Part shown: positions 57,301 to 64,000 of the stretch, piece by piece
How the letters are laid out: every line of letters begins with the position of its first letter
Position numbering within the stretch: position 1 is the first letter of the stretch
Assembly (NCBI GenBank): GCA_963576735.1
Contig: OY755175.1
Location: forward strand, 10,556,401 to 10,620,400
Length of the DNA: 64,000 bases
From: Bedellia somnulentella
Taxonomy: Eukaryota > Arthropoda > Insecta > Lepidoptera > Bedelliidae
Direction of reading: 5' to 3'
Program-made: the position numbers and the translations under genes
Notes under the pieces: generated by a model
Told to the model about the DNA's origin: nothing
The model's input: only the letters and a program-made list of their open reading frames with translations
Databases searched by the model: none

Positions 57301-60300
57301 AACGAAAACGAGCATATCAAAAAGATTTAACTCTAATTGTATTGTTTTTAAGGAGACAAAACGAATTAGTATAAAGTCCTTTTGAATGGTTATCATGTTA
57401 AAGGTGTAGTCTTGTCAGACTTGTCGCCGTTTGCAAGGGAATGTGTGCATTTGCTCAGATTGCTTATGCGGGCGCGGTAATAATATTAATATTAAAGGAA
57501 TATTACAGCGTTCGCGCACACGTCTCCACTCCACACTTTCACACTCGTGAAATATTCAGAAGCGGGGAGGGGATCCTTTCGCTTCCTCTCATATTTATTA
57601 TAAACATCGAAATTGTCCAAATATATTCAGTACATTAATGTTGTTTTGCTGGTTTTACAGCACCTATAGTTAAATACGTTTCATTTTAGATGTTCATCAC
57701 ATATTTAGGTTCGGTATGCTGACTGAAAACTGATTTAACTGACTTACGAATAACTTGTGTGTTATTTCCTGTCGCAAAATCACGCTAAGTTAAACACGCA
57801 TATTGCCCTCGCCTTGTCGCCTTATCCGAGTGTCTCCCCCGAGCTATCATACTGGAGTAATAACGTCACGTTTTCCTATTCTCATTGTTGCATTAACACA
57901 TACTTGCCTCATATTGTTCAACCGCATCTGTGAGTAACTCATTTCTGAGAATAATTAATTTTAGTCAGAATTTTATCTTAAACTGAAGCTTAATTTTGAA
58001 GTTATTTAATTAGAAACTTGGATACTGATATTAGCTTAAAGGTCGTGCTGAATCAAAGTTAAAAAGGTCATCAATGTAGCTCCATGCTCCTAGAATGGAG
58101 CATCTGTTGAGGGAGTTTGGGACGAGCAGTGTCTCGTTCGTGCCTCTCGTAGGTACTCAAACTTTTACAATGGAACCGAACAGCTCAGCCTCGTACATAA
58201 ATCACCGCGGCCTTCCTTCACACATCTTGCTTGAATTCAAATAGGCTCCATTGCAGGAACTTCGTGATTTAAAAGCTACTTTGACTGTCTTTCCGGTTTT
58301 TTCAACGTAGCGTAGCCTAAATTTATCGTAGAATTTAATTATAGAGGACGATAGTTGATACGTTAAGAAAGTAATTGCTGTGAGAAATAAATACCGTAGC
58401 TTGAACCTCAATTTGTTAAATGTGGAACATTTTAGCACGGCTGGTAAAATTTTAGATTATGCTGCGGCCTAACGAGAGTTAATCACTCCCTTTTCATGTA
58501 TGCATACTTTAAAACGTTTGTAAGCTGCTTGGTTAAGTACCCATACTTGCTATAGTGAGTAAATTACAAGACTGCTTCGACCTACCGCGTTTTGCTCCGG
58601 GGAATTTAGAGGACTATTAAAAGTCCGTTGGGATACCTGACTGGCTTTAAATGGAAACCCTCGGATTTAGGCTACTAAAGTATATGATATGTACTCGCGT
58701 GAGTGGTTTTACTTTTATCACATGAGGCTACTTTATGACGCAAACTTATTGTCGTCGATTTTCATTCTTATGAAACTCGGCAAACATGTTTTAGAAATTT
58801 TGTCCGAAATGGAGATGTCCAAGCTGAAATCATTTTTATTCATCTTTCACGGAAATCTAATCTAGCGTAAATCTTTATCCGTAATATTGTAAGAATACCA
58901 TTCGACTCGATTGAAGCAGAACACTGGGTATTCCTTAATAGTTTTTTTTTACGCTGAAGTCACTGAAAGCTTTTTGTTCTGCCATTTAAATCGAGGAGAA
59001 CGACTACGTCTGTTTTATATTTTTTTCAAAATAACAAAAGATTGTTAGTCTTTGTGTTTGAGTATTTTTCTTAAATAGTAGTTGAGATTGTTGATTTTGA
59101 AAAACAAGATTGTATGTTCAGCTGGTTTGCGGCCCGGTCGGTGCCAGCTATGCATAATGTATGGGCTGGCGTGGCGAAACCGTACCATCTGATCGCCCGA
59201 TAAAACAACTTCTGTTTACGATGACACGGTTAATCCTATCAATAGAATATCAACAATCTGTTGGTTCTACATCTTCGCTTCTCAATTATTCAATAAATAT
59301 TTACAATAGGTATTAAATATGATTTATATTCTGGTTGCTTGCATTTTAAAGTATAAATATATCATTATATCCCGTTTTCCATACATTGAAAATGAAATAC
59401 TTAAATTTGGTTAAATTTTGACAAGTATTTTGGATACGCTTCGTGTTTTAACAATATATTCTTAGCTCTGGCTGTGTGGACCAAACACGTCTGAATTTAA
59501 TTACACTGACCAAGTATGATGTTTTCTGTGATGTAATTAATATTAGCCGTGCTTTGTTAAACTTTGCTATTGTTTTAATAATAATTTCATGTTGCAATAC
59601 CATTCTGGATGTAGAAGCGCGCGCTTTAATGAATATATCTCACAACGCAGTTACAATAATAATTTCACAGAAATATATACCAACTGATTTCTAAGCCTTA
59701 AAACTATTTAGTTTATCCTGTCAGTTAGCTTAGAATAGAGAAAATCATTTAATAAGTTTTCTTTTTCTAAAACAACGGATTACAATTTATGATTATAAAG
59801 TTATGACTGTTTTAAAAATACAGCAGTCCTTTTTGGTGTCAATCTTTTAAATTTGGTTTGTGTTATACAGTATTTTTCAACTTGACTCGGTAATATCTTA
59901 ACATTGTAATATTAAACACCAAACACTTTCTAGCCACTAAAATTGAATACCAAGGTGAACAACTCTTCGTTGGACAAAAGTTGATTCGACCCGAATAGTA
60001 ATCGCAGAGAGAATCTTTTATTGTCTATTCGGACTTGGATAAATGGTGACAGATGACTTTGCTCATCTTCCGGATTTGAGGCAACATTTTGCTCGTTCTA
60101 ATTTACAACGACGTATTCGCTCGGTTCCTAACTGCCGCCGCTTACGTTCTTAGTAAAGGACTATTTTCTGTACAAAACGGCCCGACTCCACGATATATTT
60201 CCCTCGTTTGCCACATTCACTTCTCATACAATTTGGCAGCTGCCAGATAAAAACTCCGTACGCATATTAAACTCTGCAACATTTATTTCCTAGAAGTTAT

Positions 60301-62315
60301 TTCGAACAACATATTTTTGGATCGCGACGTGCTTTGGAATTTTAGCAAAATACAGTTTTGCACGTATGCTGTTAGAATTTTCGAAACAAATCATGGAACA
60401 TGAATGCAAAAGCCTTTATTTCTCTTGTTAAATATACCGAGCAAACAGCAGCAAATTTGCAATTTTCAACATGATTATTTATTTCTATGCAAAGAAAAGA
60501 CAAAAGAAATTTTCAATCAAAATTCATCTACAATGTTTTATTGTGCAAATAAGTCAACTTCTAAAGCGTCGCTAGATTTTGCAATTCTTTGCCTACATAG
60601 AAATCCTTAGCAGTATTGTTTTTATTTTTCTGCATTGAATTAACTTCCAATTGCTAAACGGAGCTTATACAAATTTATTCTCATCTCATTTTCGATGTGG
60701 TAAACTTGTCCAGTTAAGATATACTAGAATTGTTAAAAACTGTATTCATAACCTAAATATGTTTCTAATTGCTGTAAAATTCAACGTTTAGTTAAAATTT
60801 CTCCCTCTGCCTGTCACTTGAGCTAGTTATCACTACAAAGCAGCTTTTAAACGAGTCAATGACGAGAAGTAGCGGGCTGATCAGGATCACGTATGACAGT
60901 GAGTGATAGTGAGACGGCACGTGTCGCATTGGGAATGTGGAGAGCATTGAGCTGTCTACTCCGAGCTATGTGGCTCTGGCGGCCGGCGGGCTCATTCGCG
61001 GTGACATTTGACTGAGTACGCCAATATTCAACAAACCTCCCTAGCAATTTCCGCTCTGGAAATGAGTCCCTTGGACCTAAACCGGCTCAAACCACTCTCT
61101 AATAGAAGCCTCACCTTTTTAAACCTCTACATTACCACCCCCAGGTTTATCGACATCGAAAATTGCCAATTACCGAACTGAGATTCATGTCGGAATTGAA
61201 TCACCGTCAAACAAGAGGGTTACATAATTTTCTTTCGGCGTTAACCTTGTTTACTTTTGTTTAAAAAAAGGTGATTTAGGTTTTAATTGATTTTGGGTAT
61301 GCATTTCATAAAATTACAAAGTATATTTTTTAAAATGGGCATGTTAAACATTACATACAATAATACGTGGTAAATTATTATTTGCTGTAGATATTTATTA
61401 ATAATTCTACACTGTCTGAATCCCTAAAGACTATCTTATTAGATGGCTTCAGTGATTTGCAATTTGACTTAGGAGACGCATTTGTAACTGGCATAAAGAA
61501 AGATGATTGATAAAGGATAATGTATGTATGACCGACTAATCATTAAATATATCTTCATCACTGTCGGTTTTTTTATAGTTGTATTCTTCCTAATGAAACT
61601 GAAGTTAAATGTTATTTAAAACCCCTTACGTAATTTAATTAAAATATCTTACAAAATTGATAAACAGTCCATTAAAGATAATAGACTAAAATTAATAATG
61701 CTGAAGTGATATTAAATTATAAAAGCGGAGGTTTAAGTGGATCACCCGTTTAACACGTTTAGCATTAAAACGCCGTAATTCATTGCTGTGAAAGGATCTA
61801 GTTATCCTTTGATACATTAACGGGGTTCATGCTTCTATAGCTAACAAATAATTTATGTTTATTAGTTCTTTAGCGATTAACATGAATTATAGTTTTAATT
61901 AAATTCTATCAACAATGAGCGATATCCTCTTTACACAAAAACATTTACATTGTTGCCCTTGTTCAAGATCCCAGCATAGTTGATAAAGTTTGCAGGTTGT
62001 AGGCCTAATATATTCTAGAACTCAACGTATAGTACTAAACTGTCATTAATAGAAACATTAAAACCTGTTCATATAGTTATGCCTTCTTATATAAAACTGC
62101 CTTCAGCTACTAAACATTGTAATTTACAGTACTGTAGGTTCATATAAAAGCACTCAATCCTTGTTCACTAACGTTCATAATTGCTTACGTATATCCAGTA
62201 GGTGGTTTTACTTGTAAGGTTTATTATATTACATTATTTGGAGCTACAAACTCATAAGTTGAAAGATCTTACTGGTTTAGAATGCGAAAAACTGAGAATA
62301 TAATGTAAATAGTTT
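57301..62315. other. Non-coding stretch with CG-rich blocks
   Basis: No gene recognised. CG-rich patches at about 58060-58220, 59120-59200, 60110-60200 and 60860-61070 stand out from the AT-rich background. The rest is featureless. Confidence 0.4.
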
Positions 62316-62459
62316 TCAGCATATTGCATGTTTCAGTTGTTCTGCGGCATCTGTACTGTCAATATCAATATTATGAGCATAAAAGATATCTTGCTTTGTT
62401 TTCAACTCTTTTAGTTTCTCTGCATGTATCCAGTTTCTGTTGAAAAGAAAAAAGTTCAT
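62316..62459 (-). CDS. Small unidentified ORF or terminal exon
   Basis: The minus strand encodes 47 codons starting MNFFLFNRNWIHAEK, then LKELKTKQDIFYAHNIDID and STDAAEQLKHAIC before a TGA. The stretch from NWIHAEK onward is strikingly protein-like for AT-rich DNA. Within the first codons lies CTTTTTTCTTTTCAACAG, a good splice acceptor whose exon would start at 62436, and an AATAAA-type signal lies about 90 bases past the stop (complement of 62220-62225). It could be the terminal exon of a nested minus-strand gene, a retrocopy or chance. No family is recognised. Confidence 0.35.
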   Translation of the reverse strand: MNFFLFNRNWIHAEKLKELKTKQDIFYAHNIDIDSTDAAEQLKHAIC

Positions 62460-62554
62460 CATAATTACAAGAAAAATGGTTTATATCAGTTCCCAAAGTG
62501 TTTTATTTTCCGATTCTTGGTATCGGCGCGGCATTTTTTAATATCGATAGTAAA

Positions 62555-62686
62555 ATGGATCAGGTACCTTCTCACAGAGAAAGTCTAATCGATGGTTCCA
62601 GTGATTTACAGCCAGCGCCGGAGCCCAGCTTTATTGAATACAACCAATATCAGAAAAATCCCTTTTTGACATTCCTCTCACGTTGA
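62555..62686 (+). CDS. Small unidentified ORF, protein-like
   Basis: 43 codons begin at an ATG in good context (AAAATGG). The product reads MDQVPSHRESLIDGSSDL, QPAPEPSFIEYNQY and QKNPFLTFLSR, with GC-rich codons unlike the flanks. The frame is open 19 codons further upstream. It looks like the N-terminus of a real protein cut short. It might be the first exon of a nested gene, although no donor precedes the stop, or a truncated retrocopy. It diverges from the minus-strand ORF about 100 bp away. Confidence 0.35.
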   Translation: MDQVPSHRESLIDGSSDLQPAPEPSFIEYNQYQKNPFLTFLSR

Positions 62687-64000
62687 ACGCTTGATTTATT
62701 TCTAAATAGATCACGTAATTGATACAAAACTTACATAACTTTACTTACGTTTCGCAATGTACCCTACGAAAAGATATTCTTCATTTAAGTAGACTCGAAG
62801 TAATTTTTATTAATAATTCACAAGCTTTCAACGTAGGCCAACATGAAGCTTGACTTGTAAAGTTAAATTTTATTAGATATAACAAGCACAAAGTTTTATT
62901 ATACCCTTACTTGTGCGTATAAAATTCTATTTTACTACCTTTGAACAAAGTTCGTAATTAAGTAATTGCATTTTTTTCGTACATAAAAAGTGTTTCTCAT
63001 TATAAATTTACCCGCCAAAAACTACTATGTATTCGATATATTATTAAATTGACGTAATACAAACATGAAACAAACTTTGTAAAAAAACATCCATCAAACG
63101 TTTGTGATGTTAGCTCAGCGCTCCGTGCCTGTCAGCGATCGTTATTAGATATGAAAGCCTCGTTAAATACATTCGATTCGAAAAACCGACAGCGAAACGT
63201 ATGCTATGGTCATTAGCCTAGTCATTAGTTATCCCGATTTCCAACACGCTCTAAGATAAAGGTTGGTACAGCCACTTACCGACATTTTGGCACAGGAGTG
63301 CCGCCACAACTCTAACTACTGAAAACTTGGCGACCGACTTGAAATTACTTGTAGCAGTGAAGACAAGTTATTATTATCGGCTGAAACTTGAGAAATAGAA
63401 ACGAGTAGTCTGGCGCTCTGTCCCCGTTAAAAGAGGTTCTCGAAAACTCGTTGTGCGCTGCAAGAGTAACTCGCTCTGATTCACTTACGAGTATTTTGAT
63501 AGGAGCTGAAAGAAAAAGTTCGCTAAAAGAGGGATTATGAGTTAAATCCAAATGGCGGTTTTCATAAGTATCCAGGCGAAAGGATAGTAGAATATAGTTA
63601 AGTTACAGTAGCTGCAGTTTGCAGACGAGGGTGGACCGCGGCTGATGTTCTTTATCGTCCAATTAGCCGGCTGAATACGCCATGCATTCATTACGCGGCG
63701 CGCGGCCGATTACGCTTTCTTTACCTCGTGTCATTTGTGTTGAATTACTGCGACGCAGCTTATTATATCAACTTTATAGTCTGCATTGCGCCCACATTAC
63801 ACTTTAATTACTTTGCTCGTATATATTCTCCACTACAACATTACATTTTTATTACTATTGTAGCATTGCAAAACCCTATCACAGTCAGCATTCTTTTAAC
63901 TACATATAATACGAGTACTTGATTCCGAGATTGCGTCCGCAAACGAAATGAAAGCAATCTTGTAACAATCACGACCCGAGCCGAGTCCCTTCAACTTGCT
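62687..64000. other. Non-coding stretch with a CG-rich block
   Basis: A block at about 63600-63720 holds CCAATTAGCCGGCTGAATAC and GCGGCGCGCGGCCGATTACG, the densest CG sequence of the right end, and is a candidate regulatory block. No exon seen. Confidence 0.4.

Overview
The window is a 64 kb stretch of AT-rich eukaryotic DNA. It is most likely lepidopteran: the repeats are of moth and butterfly type, including ACTAGC...CCCCGCGACTTCG 5' ends, TATG-tailed LINE ends and tRNA-headed SINEs. The one recognised host exon matches neural (N-) cadherin, CadN. There is no bacterial gene organisation. Almost everything looks like intron carrying transposon debris.

Host gene: a single 144-nt exon at 40269-40412 (+) has good splice sites and encodes the junction between two cadherin repeats. 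Both its junctions are phase 1, so it can be swapped or skipped without a frame change. In sequence it resembles one member of the mutually exclusive exon pairs of insect CadN. I found no other cadherin exon, so the window is probably two large CadN introns around one exon.

Mobile elements: (1) 8217-11084 (+) is an intact 955-codon ORF with a zinc finger, a reverse transcriptase and a restriction-like endonuclease-type C-terminus. (2) 26555-27746 is a Tc1/mariner-superfamily foldback element with 317-bp inverted arms, TA flanks and a broken transposase 3' end. (3) 34384-35576 is a second foldback element, with arms of about 355 bp around a fragment encoding a cysteine-rich CXC (tesmin/TSO1-like) domain and an acidic tail. 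(4) 46797-47878 is an internally deleted hAT element with 13-bp terminal inverted repeats and a perfect 8-bp target duplication. (5) Scattered through the window are about ten copies of a TATG-tailed 3'-end family (family A), five fragments of a LINE 3' end (family B, one keeping 98 codons), about seven copies of a tRNA-headed SINE, three copies of a second tRNA-like repeat (family T), and two long repeats starting ACTAG.

Unexplained coding-like pieces: 5512-5697 (+) is 61 open codons just before an AATAAA signal. 62316-62459 (-) and 62555-62686 (+) are two short protein-like ORFs facing away from each other. I could not identify any of the three.

The most unusual items are the two foldback elements, which share an architecture (inverted duplication of the 3' end of a transposon gene) at almost the same length; the CXC-domain fragment; the palindromic tRNA-derived repeat at 13396-13516; and the stem-loop plus TATG-like 3' end shared by the SINE, family A and family B.
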